A DNA stretch of 64,000 bases from Mesorhizobium sp. GbtcB19 (GTDB lineage: Bacteria; Pseudomonadota; Alphaproteobacteria; Rhizobiales; Rhizobiaceae). The DNA lies in contig NZ_JAGXJY010000009.1 in assembly GCF_019091085.1 (NCBI RefSeq), forward strand, positions 124,001 through 188,000. Direction: 5' to 3'. The translations under genes were made by a program, and so were the position numbers. Below are positions 41,507-50,463 of the stretch, piece by piece; position 1 is the first letter of the stretch, and each line of letters opens with the position of its first letter. The notes beneath the pieces were generated by a model. The model did not search any database and had not been told where the DNA came from. It was given only the letters and a program-made list of their open reading frames with translations.

Positions 41507-43726
41507 ATGAGCTACACCAATTTCACCCTCGACGTGGAAGCCGACGGCGTTGCGCTGATCACCTGGAACATGCCGGACCGTTCGATGAACGTCTTCACCG
41601 AAGAGGTGATGCGCGAGTTGAACGCCATCGTCGATAAGGTGGCCGGCGATGCTGCCATCGAGGGCGCGGTCATCACCTCCGGCAAGGACTCTTTCTCCGG
41701 CGGCGCCGACATCACCATGCTGCAGAAGATGCTCGCCACCTTCGCCGTCGACAAGGAGAAGGATCTCGATAAGGCGACCAAGACGCTGTTCGAGAATGCG
41801 GGCTACATGACCGGCCTGTTCCGCAAGATCGAGACCTGCGGCAAGCCGTTTGTGTCGGCGATCAACGGCACCTGCATGGGCGGCGCCTTCGAGATGTCGC
41901 TCGCATGCCATGGCCGCGTCGCCGCCGACAGCGACAAGGTCAAGATGGCGCTCCCCGAAGTGAAGATCGGCATTTTCCCGGGCGCCGGCGGCACCCAGCG
42001 CGTGCCGCGGCTGACCGATCAGCAGCAGGCGCTGCAGATGCTGACCACCGGCCAGAACCTTTCGCCGCAGAAGGCGAAGCAGATGGGCCTGATCCACGAG
42101 ATCGCCGAGCCTTCGAAGCTTGTCGAGACCGCCAAGGCGATGATCAAAAACGGTTTGAAGCCGGTGGCGCCCTGGGACGAGAAGGGCTTCAAGCTGCCCG
42201 GCGGCCCGATCTATTCGGCCGCCGGCGCCAATCTCTGGCCCCCGGCCATCGCCATCCTGCGCCGCGAGACCTATGGCAACTATCCAGCGGCGGCCGCGAT
42301 CCTGAAATGCGTCTATGAAGGCCTGCTGGTGCCCTTCGACACGGCGCTCAGGATAGAGCAGCGCTATTTCACCGAGATCATGCAGTCGAAAGAAGCGGCG
42401 GCCATGATCCGCTCGCTGTTCCTGTCGCTGCAGGAGTTGAACAAGGGCGCGCGCCGCCCCGCCGGCGTGCCGGACACCAAGTTCAAGAAGATCGGCATTC
42501 TCGGCGCCGGTTTCATGGGCGCCGGCATCGCTTACGTTACGGCTCGCGCCGGCATTCCGGTGGTGCTGCTCGACCGCGATCTGCCGTCGGCCGAGAAGGG
42601 CAAGGCGAATTCCGACAGCCTGATGGCCGACCAGGTCAAGAAGGGCCGCGCCAAGCCGGAAGACAAGGACAAGCTCTTGTCGCTGATCACGCCGACGGCC
42701 GACTATGCCGACCTTGCCGGCTGCGATCTGGTCGTCGAGGCGGTCTTCGAGGATTCAGCCGTCAAGAAGGACGCCACCGAGAAGGCCGAGGCGGTGCTGA
42801 AGTCGTCGGCGATCTTCGCGTCGAACACCTCCACGATCCCGATCACCGCCCTGGCGAAGAACTCGACGCGGCCGAAGAACTTCATCGGCATCCACTTCTT
42901 CTCGCCGGTCGACAAGATGATGCTGGTCGAGATCATCCTCGGCAAGAAGACGGGCGACAAGGCTTTGGCCGTCGCGTTCGACTTCGTGCGCGCGATCAAG
43001 AAGACGCCGATCGTCGTCAACGACACGCGCGGCTTCTACGTCAATCGCTGCGTGCTGCGCTACATGTCGGAAGCCTACAAGATGCTGATCGAAGGCGTTC
43101 CAGCGCCGATGATCGAGAACGCCGCCAAGGCCGCCGGTATGCCGGTCGGCCCGCTGGCGCTGACCGACGAGACAGCCGTCGATCTTGCCCAGAAGATCAT
43201 GAAGCAGACCATCAGGGATCTCGGCGAGAAGGCCGTCGATCCCAAGCAGATGGCGTTGATCAACACCATGGTCGACACGCATGGCCGCTTCGGCCGCAAG
43301 AACGGCAAAGGCTTCTACGATTATCCGGCCAAGCCCGCGAAGAAGAAGCTGTGGCCGGGCCTGAAGGACCTCTATCCGCAGCTCAACCCCGACAAGGTCG
43401 ACTATGAGGAGCTGAAGGAACGCCTGCTCGTGACCATCGCGCTGGAAGCGGTACGGGTGATGGAAGAGGGCATCGTAACCGATCCGCGCGAGGCGGATGT
43501 CGGCTCGATCCTGGCCTTCGGTTTCGCGCCCTTCACCGGAGGTGCTTTGTCCTATATCGACGGCATCGGCGCCAAGCGTTTCGTCAAGATCGCCAAGGGC
43601 CTGCAGAAGAAATATGGCGCCGAGTTCAAGGCGCCGAAGCTTCTGCTCGACATGGCCGAGAAGGGCGAGACCTTCTACCAGCGCTTCGACCCCTACCAGA
43701 AGGGCGAGGTCAGAGAAGCGGCCTGA
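41507..43726 (+). CDS. Fatty-acid oxidation multienzyme (enoyl-CoA hydratase/3-hydroxyacyl-CoA dehydrogenase, FadB/FadJ-like)
   Basis: 739 residues. An N-terminal crotonase domain has CTGAD-type oxyanion segment SFSGGADITML and catalytic glutamates in GTCMGGAFEMSLACH and LPEVKIGIFPGAGG. The NAD-binding domain starts near residue 327 (KIGILGAGFMGAGIAYVTAR). The dehydrogenase catalytic His is in GIHFFSPVDKMMLVEII, and C-terminal dehydrogenase domains follow. It performs the two middle steps of beta-oxidation. It lies 14 bp after the thiolase. Confidence 0.95.
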   Translation: MSYTNFTLDVEADGVALITWNMPDRSMNVFTEEVMRELNAIVDKVAGDAAIEGAVITSGKDSFSGGADITMLQKMLATFAVDKEKDLDKATKTLFENAGYMTGLFRKIETCGKPFVSAINGTCMGGAFEMSLACHGRVAADSDKVKMALPEVKIGIFPGAGGTQRVPRLTDQQQALQMLTTGQNLSPQKAKQMGLIHEIAEPSKLVETAKAMIKNGLKPVAPWDEKGFKLPGGPIYSAAGANLWPPAIAILRRETYGNYPAAAAILKCVYEGLLVPFDTALRIEQRYFTEIMQSKEAAAMIRSLFLSLQELNKGARRPAGVPDTKFKKIGILGAGFMGAGIAYVTARAGIPVVLLDRDLPSAEKGKANSDSLMADQVKKGRAKPEDKDKLLSLITPTADYADLAGCDLVVEAVFEDSAVKKDATEKAEAVLKSSAIFASNTSTIPITALAKNSTRPKNFIGIHFFSPVDKMMLVEIILGKKTGDKALAVAFDFVRAIKKTPIVVNDTRGFYVNRCVLRYMSEAYKMLIEGVPAPMIENAAKAAGMPVGPLALTDETAVDLAQKIMKQTIRDLGEKAVDPKQMALINTMVDTHGRFGRKNGKGFYDYPAKPAKKKLWPGLKDLYPQLNPDKVDYEELKERLLVTIALEAVRVMEEGIVTDPREADVGSILAFGFAPFTGGALSYIDGIGAKRFVKIAKGLQKKYGAEFKAPKLLLDMAEKGETFYQRFDPYQKGEVREAA

Positions 43727-43738
43727 CGAAACCCGACC

Positions 43739-44281
43739 ATGTATGTCTGGGGGCGAATGGCCCGCACAATGGCCACGGCGTCCAGCCGTGGCCCTTATGT
43801 TGTCGGCGATGAGAGCCGGCTGGCCTTTCGCTGCCTGCCGACCGACATCGATTTCAACCTGCATCTCAACAATGCGCGCTACATGATGCTGGCCGACCTC
43901 GGCCGCATCGACATCTTCCTGCGCGTCGGCCTCATCGCGCTGGCGCGCAAGAGCGGCTGGGCGCCGATGATCGGCGGCCTGCAGGTCGCCTATGTGCGCG
44001 AGATCAAACTATGGCGGCGCTTCGAGGTGGTGTCGTCGATCGAAACCTGGGAAGGCACGTCCGTCATCGGCCGGCACCGTTTCGTCCTCGATGGCGGCGA
44101 GACGGCGGCGTTGATCCTGACCACCGGCGGCGTCTATGACCGTGGCGGTCGCCGCTTCCTGGACATCGACGAGGTCGTCGCCGCGCTCGGCCATTCCGCC
44201 AAACCGCGCCCGCCGACCGAGGCCGAGCGGGCGTTCATGGCCTCGCACAGGAATCTGCGCGAGCAGGCCAAGGCGGCCTGA
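43739..44281 (+). CDS. Thioesterase-like hot-dog fold protein
   Basis: 180 residues. The segment CLPTDIDFNLHLNNARYMMLADLGRIDIF is the thioesterase hot-dog signature (Asp in a turn followed by a His-containing helix), and VAYVREIKLWRRFEVVSSIETWEG is the second beta/helix block. It probably hydrolyses an acyl-CoA to free the fatty acid and CoA at the end of the pathway. It starts 12 bp after the multienzyme gene, so it is the last gene of the operon. Substrate unknown. Confidence 0.85.
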   Translation: MYVWGRMARTMATASSRGPYVVGDESRLAFRCLPTDIDFNLHLNNARYMMLADLGRIDIFLRVGLIALARKSGWAPMIGGLQVAYVREIKLWRRFEVVSSIETWEGTSVIGRHRFVLDGGETAALILTTGGVYDRGGRRFLDIDEVVAALGHSAKPRPPTEAERAFMASHRNLREQAKAA

Positions 44282-44561
44282 TCGGGCAGGCGCACCCCGC
44301 GGGCCAATCGGATTCGATCACGCTTTGGGGATCGAGCCGGCGTCCGCCTTTTTGCAGCAGGCGCGCGTGACAATGCCGCCGTGGAGTTCGTGTCGGTCAT
44401 GAATGCCGAGGAACTCAAGAAGGGTCTGCCCAAAGCCCGGTTAGGCGCTGCGTTCGAGCCATGAGGCATTCTTAACGATCCGCCGGCTGTGCCGGTGGAC
44501 AAGGCCGTGACCGCGCGCTAGACAGGTAGAGGCATTTTTTCCTGTTTGAAGGAGCGCGGCA
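44282..44561. other. Intergenic region after the beta-oxidation operon
   Basis: 280 bp without a supported gene. One frame (ending in a stop near 44463) reads NAAVEFVSVMNAEELKKGLP and looks faintly coding, but it has no start codon or recognised family and runs on from the thioesterase stop codon. It may be a remnant. The S24 gene's ribosome site AAGGAG is at about 44549-44554. Confidence 0.35.
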
Positions 44562-45203
44562 TTGCTCTCACACGACCGCGTATGGGCCGCAATCGACGCC
44601 CTTGCCGAGCGCTATTCGCTGTCGGCTTCCGGCCTTGCCCGGCGCGCGGGCCTCGATTCGACGGCCTTCAACAAGTCGAAGCGCCTGTCGTCCGACGGCC
44701 GGCCGCGCTGGCCCTCGACCGAATCGCTGGCCAAGATCATCGAGGCCACCGGCGCTTCGCTCGAGGAATTCACCGGGCTGGTCGAGGGGCGCGCCGGCAT
44801 TTCCATCGCCCAGCAGCGCAGCGCCGTGCCTTTGCTCGGCTTCGCCCAGGCCGGCGCCGGCGGCTTCTTCGACGACGCCGGCTATCCGGCGGGGCAGGGC
44901 TGGGATCTGGTCGAGCTTCCGGCGCGGGCGACCGAGACGTCCTATGCGCTGCAGGTGCAGGGCGATTCCATGCTGCCGCTATACCGCAATGGCGACGTGC
45001 TGATCGTCGAACCGGGCGCGCCGACGCGCAAAGGCGACCGTGTCGTGGTCAAGACCACCGCCGGCGAGGTCATGGCCAAGGTGCTCGACCGCCAGACGGT
45101 GAAATCGATCGTGCTGGTGTCGCTCAACCCCGCTCACCCCGATCGCGATATCCCGGCGCGCGATATCGAGTGGGTGGCGCGCATCGTCTGGGCGAGCCAG
45201 TAG
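44562..45203 (+). CDS. LexA/CI-like HTH regulator with S24 peptidase domain
   Basis: 213 residues from a TTG start preceded by AAGGAG. An N-terminal HTH (YSLSASGLARRAGLDSTAFN) is followed by a linker and a LexA-type S24 peptidase domain. The catalytic serine is in VQGDSMLPLYRNGDVLI and the lysine in RVVVKTTAGEVMA. This architecture fits CI/LexA-like regulators that can cleave themselves. Several rhizobia carry a chromosomal copy of this kind. The genes it controls are unknown. It is followed 11 bp later by the nuclease-fold gene. Confidence 0.9.
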   Translation: MLSHDRVWAAIDALAERYSLSASGLARRAGLDSTAFNKSKRLSSDGRPRWPSTESLAKIIEATGASLEEFTGLVEGRAGISIAQQRSAVPLLGFAQAGAGGFFDDAGYPAGQGWDLVELPARATETSYALQVQGDSMLPLYRNGDVLIVEPGAPTRKGDRVVVKTTAGEVMAKVLDRQTVKSIVLVSLNPAHPDRDIPARDIEWVARIVWASQ

Positions 45204-45213
45204 GGCCGGGCTG

Positions 45214-46134
45214 GTGCGGCTTCTCCAAACAGCCTTGGCGGTTCTGGCAATTCCGGTGATGGCGGCTCTCGTTGCCGCCGGTGGACGCACGGTCAAGGGT
45301 CACGAAAGCGTCGTTGCCGTCGATCAGATCGATCCCATTGCAGATACGCTCCCCATCGCCGGCGGCGGCACGCTTTCCGCTTCCGGCGCCGATGCTCCAC
45401 CGCAGGAGCCGGCAACCTCGTCCATTCCCGCGCCCGCCGCGCCGCAGCCTCAGAAGCCCGTTGTTCATTCGAGGCCCATCGATCCCGACGTGGTGGCGCC
45501 GCCTGCGCTCTCGGACAACGAGCTCGAACGGGTCGAACCACGTGCGCCGCTCAGCGATCTGGCGCTTGCCGGGCCGCCCAAGCCGCCGAAGGTGAAGATG
45601 CCGGGCGACTGGAACGGCACCAAGCTTTTCCAGCCGGTCGCCACGGCCGCCGGGCTGATCGAGGCAAAGGGTTTCGCCGTCGCCATCACCGGCGTCGACG
45701 TCGTCAAAGCCGACGAAACCTGCAGCGACGCGGGCAAGGACTGGGCTTGCGGCGCGCATGCGCGGACGGCGTTCCGCTCCTTCCTGCGCGGCCGCGCCGT
45801 CGCTTGCACGCTGCCGCCCGAAGGCGGGCGCGACACCATTTCCGCCGACTGCCATATCGGCAACCAGGACGTCGGCCAGTGGCTGGTGGAGAATGGCTGG
45901 GCGCGCGCCGCGCAAGGCGGCCCCTATGTCGAGACCGAGAACAAGGCGCGTACCGCGAAGAAGGGAATTTTCGGGCCGGCGCCGAACCTTGGCGGTCTGC
46001 CGGCGCTGCCGGCCGCGGCGGAATCGGCGCCGGTTGCGCCGGATTCCATCCTGCCGGCCAACGACGGCGCCGTTACGCCGCCAGTCGATCAGGCCGCTAC
46101 GCCGCCAGCTGGCCAGCCAGCGCCCGCTCAATGA
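45214..46134 (+). CDS. Secreted protein with thermonuclease-like fold
   Basis: 306 residues from a GTG start. A signal peptide (LLQTALAVLAIPVMAALVAA) and a Pro/Ala-rich region (about 40-125) precede a staphylococcal-nuclease-like domain (about 130-260: EAKGFAVAITGVDVVKADE; HARTAFRSFLRGRAVAC; DVGQWLVENGWARA). The classical SNase Arg-Glu-Arg active-site residues are not obvious by eye, so nuclease activity is doubtful. The last 38 bp overlap the convergent lysS gene. Confidence 0.75.
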   Translation: MRLLQTALAVLAIPVMAALVAAGGRTVKGHESVVAVDQIDPIADTLPIAGGGTLSASGADAPPQEPATSSIPAPAAPQPQKPVVHSRPIDPDVVAPPALSDNELERVEPRAPLSDLALAGPPKPPKVKMPGDWNGTKLFQPVATAAGLIEAKGFAVAITGVDVVKADETCSDAGKDWACGAHARTAFRSFLRGRAVACTLPPEGGRDTISADCHIGNQDVGQWLVENGWARAAQGGPYVETENKARTAKKGIFGPAPNLGGLPALPAAAESAPVAPDSILPANDGAVTPPVDQAATPPAGQPAPAQ

Positions 46135-47746
46135 GCGCGCGCGTCTCGGCAATGCCGTAAAGTGCCGCGAACGAGCCGAAGCGCGGGCCGCGTTCCTGGC
46201 CGATCAGCACCTGGTAGATCATCTGGAAGAAGGCGACCGACACGCCGGGCCCGCCCTCCGGGCTCTGCTTGGAGTGGTCCTGGTAGCGCTCGATCTTGCG
46301 CGCGACGTTGAGCGCGGCGTTCTGGATCGCTTCGCCATCGGCGCCTTGCGGCAGCGCCCCGAGCGCCTCGGAGAGCTTCGCCAGCGCCTCGCGCTCCACC
46401 TCGTCGGCGGCACGGAAAACCTTGGTCGGCTTCACGAAGTCGTCGAAGTAGCGGATCGCGTAGCCGGTCAGCCGGTCGAGTTCGCGATGCGTCTTCGGCG
46501 TCACGCCCGGCGCGTGGCGCGAGATGAAGCCCCACAGCACCGACTTGTCATGCGCGTTGGAGGCGCTCACCAGGTTGAGGAGCAGCGCAAACGGCACCGG
46601 CAGGTCGATGGCCGGCGGATTGCCGTCATGCATGTGCCATACGGGATTGCCGAGCCGCTCCTTCCAGTCCTGACGCGGATAGGCGCCGAGGAAAGCGTAA
46701 TACTCGTCCACCGCCTTCGGGATGACGTCGAAATAGAGCTTCTTCGCCTGCCGCGGCCGCTGGTACATATAGAGACTGAGGCTCTCGGTCGGCGCATAGG
46801 TCAGCCATTCGTCGATGGTGAGCCCGTTGCCCTTCGACTTCGAGATCTTCTGGCCTTCCTCGTCGAGGAACAGTTCGTACACAAAATGCTCCGGCGCGCG
46901 CCCGCCGAGGATGTTGCAGATGCGGTCGTAGATCGCCGCGTTGGTCTGGTGATCCTTGCCGAACATCTCGAAATCGACGCCGAGCGCCGCCCAGCGCATG
47001 CCGAAATCCGGCTTCCACTGCAGCTTCACATGGCCGCCGGTGACCGGAAGCGTGGTTTCGGTGCCTTCGTCGTCGAAGGTGACGGTGCCGGCCTTGGCGT
47101 CGACTCGGCTCATCGGCACGTAGAGCACGCGGCCGCTCTTCGGCGAGATCGGCAGGAACGGGCTGTAGGTCGCCTGACGCTCCGGCCCGAGCGTCGGCAG
47201 CATCACGCCCATGATCTCGTCGTAGCGCTCGGCGGCGCGCAGCAGTATCTCGTCGAAGCGGCCGGCCTTGTAGTACTGCGTCGCGCTGGCGAACTCGTAG
47301 TCGAAGCCGAACGTGTCGAGGAAGCGGCACAGCATCGCGTTGTTGTGGTCGGCAAAGCTTGCATAGTCGCCGCCGAACGGATTGGGCACCGAGGTCAGCG
47401 GCATATGCAGATACGGCTCGAGCGCCGCGCGGTCCGGCACGTTCTCCGGGATCTTGCGCATGCCGTCCATGTCGTCGGAGAAGCACAAAAGCTTGGTCTT
47501 GACCTTGTCTCCGGTCAGCACCCGGAAGGCATGCCGCACCATGGTGGTGCGCGCCACCTCGCCGAAGGTGCCGATATGCGGCAGGCCGGACGGGCCGTAG
47601 CCGGTCTCGAACAGGACGGTCTCGGGAAAGTCTTTGCCCTTGTAGCGGGCGATGATTTTCTTGGCTTCCTCGAACGGCCAGGCCTTGCTCTCGGCCGCCG
47701 CCGCAAGCATCTCGGGCGTGAGATCGATGATGTTTGATCCCGTCAT
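46097..47746 (-). CDS. lysS: Lysyl-tRNA synthetase, class I
   Basis: 549 residues. It charges tRNA-Lys. This is the class I form used by archaea and many alphaproteobacteria, not the class II LysRS of E. coli. The HIGH-type motif is in GPSGLPHIGT (about 51-60) and the KMSKS-type motif is KISKSKGNG (about 301-309). The Rossmann segments (LLCFSDDMDGM) and C-terminal helical domain fit. The 3' end overlaps the convergent nuclease-fold gene by 38 bp. A family B palindromic element lies upstream, past its start. Confidence 0.96.
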   Translation of the reverse strand: MTGSNIIDLTPEMLAAAAESKAWPFEEAKKIIARYKGKDFPETVLFETGYGPSGLPHIGTFGEVARTTMVRHAFRVLTGDKVKTKLLCFSDDMDGMRKIPENVPDRAALEPYLHMPLTSVPNPFGGDYASFADHNNAMLCRFLDTFGFDYEFASATQYYKAGRFDEILLRAAERYDEIMGVMLPTLGPERQATYSPFLPISPKSGRVLYVPMSRVDAKAGTVTFDDEGTETTLPVTGGHVKLQWKPDFGMRWAALGVDFEMFGKDHQTNAAIYDRICNILGGRAPEHFVYELFLDEEGQKISKSKGNGLTIDEWLTYAPTESLSLYMYQRPRQAKKLYFDVIPKAVDEYYAFLGAYPRQDWKERLGNPVWHMHDGNPPAIDLPVPFALLLNLVSASNAHDKSVLWGFISRHAPGVTPKTHRELDRLTGYAIRYFDDFVKPTKVFRAADEVEREALAKLSEALGALPQGADGEAIQNAALNVARKIERYQDHSKQSPEGGPGVSVAFFQMIYQVLIGQERGPRFGSFAALYGIAETRALIERALAGQLAA

Positions 47747-47890
47747 GTCAAAGTTCCAGTCAAGGCCGTCTTGCGGCGGATAAGATTTGTTGACCGGTCT
47801 CTAGGCGCGACAGGCCGGAGCGTCAACGATTTGCGGCGGTTTTCCTTGCGGCGCCACAATCGCGCTCCTACGTTCGAGCCTCGCTTTCCA

Positions 47891-47938
47891 GTGCACGTCA
47901 CCCAAAGTGGATTGCGGTTTTGGGAGAATGACGTGCAC
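47891..47938 (+). repeat. Palindromic intergenic element, family B, copy 2
   Basis: Arms GTGCACGTCA (47891-47900) and TGACGTGCAC (47929-47938), inner stem CCCAAA/TTTTGGG, loop GTGGATTGCGG. Compared with copy 1, both arms changed together and stay complementary. It sits about 17 bp upstream of the terB start, just before its Shine-Dalgarno. Confidence 0.88.
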
Positions 47939-47955
47939 GCCTCTAGGAGTTTTGA

Positions 47956-48369
47956 ATGCCTTTGCTGACGACGCACGAAGCCCTGATCCACCTGATGGTC
48001 ATCACCTCGGCTTCCGACCGCGACATGACCGATGTCGAGCTGGCGCGGATCGGTGACGTCGTCCGCTCCTGGCCGATCTTCGTCGATTTCAACCAGGACA
48101 GGCTGATTCAGGTGGCGCAGGCCTGCCAGAAGGCGCTGCATGAGAAGGATGGGCTGGAAGGTGTGCTGGCGCGCGTTGCCGAAGCTTTGCCGGAGCGGCT
48201 GCGCGATACCGCCTACGCCGCTGCCTTCGAAGTCGCCGCTGTGGACCTCGAAATGCGCATGGAGGAGGTCCGCGTCCTGCAGCTCATCCGCCTGAAGCTT
48301 GATCTCGATACGCTTACGGTCGCCGCGATCGCGCGTGCGGCCAAGGCGCGCCTGCGCACGCTGACTTAG
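47956..48369 (+). CDS. TerB-family protein
   Basis: 137 residues, all-helical by eye. The TerB-like pattern is seen in HEALIHLMVITSASDRDMTD and in AAAFEVAAVDLEMRMEEVRV, with acidic residues spaced as in TerB metal-binding helices. TerB proteins occur in tellurite-resistance and stress operons, but no other ter gene is adjacent here, so the role is unclear. It starts just after a family B palindrome. A large inverted repeat begins at its stop codon. Confidence 0.8.
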   Translation: MPLLTTHEALIHLMVITSASDRDMTDVELARIGDVVRSWPIFVDFNQDRLIQVAQACQKALHEKDGLEGVLARVAEALPERLRDTAYAAAFEVAAVDLEMRMEEVRVLQLIRLKLDLDTLTVAAIARAAKARLRTLT

Positions 48370-48512
48370 GGTTTGTCGATATTCAGGTGAGGCCGGCCTG
48401 CGAATGGCGGCTTCTTGCGCTTCCGGTGCTCACGTACCCAAAAGTACGCTCCGCTCCGGTTCTCAGAACCCGCCATTCTCGACTCGTCCTGACCTGAATC
48501 TCAACAAACCCT
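48368..48512. repeat. Nested inverted repeat downstream of terB
   Basis: Outer arms at 48368-48388 and 48492-48512 match 19 of 21 when inverted. Inside are further inverted pairs: GAATGGCGG with CCGCCATTC, and a GTAC/GTAC hairpin near the centre. It begins at the terB stop codon and fills most of the gap to the next gene. It is likely a miniature non-autonomous element or repeated intergenic sequence. Confidence 0.85.
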
Positions 48513-48529
48513 GAGCCGCAGGCCTTGCT

Positions 48530-49381
48530 TCAAAAGAAACTCACAGGGAAATAGCGCAGATAGAACTCGGCAAAGGTGCCTTTGATCGAGATTTCCTGCA
48601 GCGCGTAGTCGAAGGCGGCGGCAAGCGCGGTGTCGCTCTTGCGGGTGGCGATCGCCATGCCCGAGCCCAGATATTCCGGCGCCAGATACGGACCGCCGGC
48701 AAAGCGGCAGCAGCCGGCCGCGTCGGAGCCGCCCAGCCAGAAGGCAAAGCGCATGCCGTCGCCGAAGGCGGCGTCAACCTTGCCGGCTTTGAGATCGGCG
48801 TAGAGGGTTTCCGGTGTATCGAAGGTCACGACCTGCACGGTCTTGAAATAGTCGCGCAGCATTTTCTCGTGCGCCGAGCCGGCGACGACTCCGACCCGCT
48901 TGCTGCGCAACTTGTCGAGGATCGGCTCGGCGAAGGCCTTCGCCTTCGGCATGATGAACCGCGCCGGGAACTGCAAATAGGAGCGCGAAAAGGTGTATTT
49001 CTCGCGGCTCTCCGGTGTCGCGGCGATGCCGGCAATGATCGCCTCGCCTTCGCCTTTCTGGAGAGCATCCTCCAGTTCGTTCCACGGCAGGGCCTGGACC
49101 TGGCATTTCTCGACGACGCCCAATTCCGCGCAGATCGCCCGCGCCAGATCGATGTGGAAACCTGACAGGCGGCCCGAGCCGTCGAGGAAGTTGAAGGGCG
49201 GAAAATCGGTGGTGGTGAGGAATCTCAGCCGCGGCAGCGCCGACAAATCGGGTTTCGGCAGCCGCTCCTTGGCGTCCCATAGCACCGGCACCTGCGGCTC
49301 CGCTGCCTGAGTCGCGCCGGCACACGGCAATGCGCCGCCCAGCACGGACATCAGCGCCAGAAATATCCACCGCAAGATCAC
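48530..49381 (-). CDS. Periplasmic amino-acid-type substrate-binding protein
   Basis: 283 residues with a signal peptide (MILRWIFLALMSVLGGALPC, cleavage near AQAAEP). The SBP family 3 pattern is visible: FLTTDFPPFNFLDGSGRLSGFHIDLARAICAELG near the start and AYADLKAGKVDAAFGDGMRFA further on. It would bind a polar solute, often an amino acid, for an ABC transporter. No permease or ATPase gene is next to it. The ligand is not predictable. Confidence 0.85.
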   Translation of the reverse strand: MILRWIFLALMSVLGGALPCAGATQAAEPQVPVLWDAKERLPKPDLSALPRLRFLTTTDFPPFNFLDGSGRLSGFHIDLARAICAELGVVEKCQVQALPWNELEDALQKGEGEAIIAGIAATPESREKYTFSRSYLQFPARFIMPKAKAFAEPILDKLRSKRVGVVAGSAHEKMLRDYFKTVQVVTFDTPETLYADLKAGKVDAAFGDGMRFAFWLGGSDAAGCCRFAGGPYLAPEYLGSGMAIATRKSDTALAAAFDYALQEISIKGTFAEFYLRYFPVSFF

Positions 49382-49633
49382 GATATGGCTCCGCGCCCGC
49401 CCCCGTTCGAAGGCTTTTCGTATGAAAATGGGGCAGGCACAACGGTTTTTGATTTCAAGCGACCAAATTAGGCGTATGGTTTAGCGCGTTTGCAAATAAC
49501 CTCGCGCGCGCCGGAAGGGGGAAGCTACCGGCTTTGCGGGGGAGATTGCGATCGGGGGGTTGATGGCGAAGGGCGGTTCGGGCATCTAGCGTCGGTAACG
49601 AAAAAGCAGAAGCAACATGGGGTAGATGTTGCG

Positions 49634-50365
49634 ATGGGCCTGTTTGACAGAACTCTGGAATATATAGACCAGCTGCAGAATGCCGGCACCGCGGCCGCGG
49701 TTTGCGAGCGGCTGCTTGGCATCACCTCGAATTTCGGCCTGACCGCCCTGATGGCGGGAACCGTGCCGCAGCCGGGCACGCCGCGTGGCCGGCAGAAGCA
49801 GCACGTGATGCTTTGCGATTGGCCCGGCGATTGGCTGGAGCGCTACGTGGCGCGCAACTATGTCGACCACGATCCGGTCGTCAGCCACATGAAGCAGCTG
49901 CAGGCGCCGTTCCAATGGCGTGATGCTTCCAAAAATGCCGTGATCGACAAGAGCAGCGACGAAGTCATGGGCGACGCGCGCGAGTTCAAGCTGCGCGACG
50001 GCCTGGCGTTCCCGCTGGTCACGCTCGATGGCCAGATCGTCATGGTCTCGCTGGGCGGCGAGTCCGTCGATCTGTCCGATACGGAATTCGGAATGGTCTC
50101 GCTGGCGTCGACCTACGCGATCGGCCGTGCCATGCAGTTGCACACCAAGGCCGAGACCATCATCGATCACATAGAATTGACGGCGCGTGAGCGGGAATGC
50201 CTGCAATGGGCGGCCGTCGGCAAGTCCGAATGGGAGATATCTCAAATTTTAGGCATCTCGGAACACACTTCCGAGAAACATCTTCTTAACGCCAAGAGCA
50301 AACTGGGTGCAGCCAATCGGGTGCAGGCAGTCGCAGAGGCCATTAGGCGCGGCTATATTAGCTAG
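49634..50365 (+). CDS. LuxR-type quorum-sensing regulator
   Basis: 243 residues. An autoinducer-binding domain (about 1-170, with CDWPGDWLERYVARNYVDHD containing the conserved Trp/Tyr/Asp pattern) precedes a GerE-type HTH (ARERECLQWAAVGKSEWEIS; SEHTSEKHLLNAKSKLGAAN). It would activate genes when bound by N-acyl-homoserine lactone. The start at 49634 (MGLFDRTLEYID) is where similarity begins; the frame extends upstream without it. The acyl-HSL synthase is 98 bp downstream, so this is a cognate pair. Confidence 0.92.
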   Translation: MGLFDRTLEYIDQLQNAGTAAAVCERLLGITSNFGLTALMAGTVPQPGTPRGRQKQHVMLCDWPGDWLERYVARNYVDHDPVVSHMKQLQAPFQWRDASKNAVIDKSSDEVMGDAREFKLRDGLAFPLVTLDGQIVMVSLGGESVDLSDTEFGMVSLASTYAIGRAMQLHTKAETIIDHIELTARERECLQWAAVGKSEWEISQILGISEHTSEKHLLNAKSKLGAANRVQAVAEAIRRGYIS

Positions 50366-50384
50366 GTCGGCCGTGCCGACCTAG
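50362..50384. promoter_or_regulatory. 23-bp perfect palindrome, candidate lux box ahead of luxI
   Basis: Arms CTAGGTCGGC (50362-50371) and GCCGACCTAG (50375-50384) with a 3-nt spacer. It overlaps the luxR stop codon. A plausible -35 (TTCTTG, 50388-50393) and -10 (TATTTT, 50411-50416) follow with 17-bp spacing, which places the palindrome about 50 bp upstream of the likely start site, where LuxR activators often bind. It lacks a T tract, so a terminator role is less likely. Confidence 0.65.
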
Positions 50385-50463
50385 AAATTCTTGCCTGCGC
50401 GTTCGCGCAATATTTTAAGGGACATCACGGCCGTATCTTCCTCTTAAGCCTAGGAGACGGCTA

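Noticed and set aside
44336..44463. Weakly coding-looking frame after the thioesterase gene
   Set aside because: No start codon, no recognised family, and in-frame only by readthrough of the thioesterase stop; left as a possible remnant.
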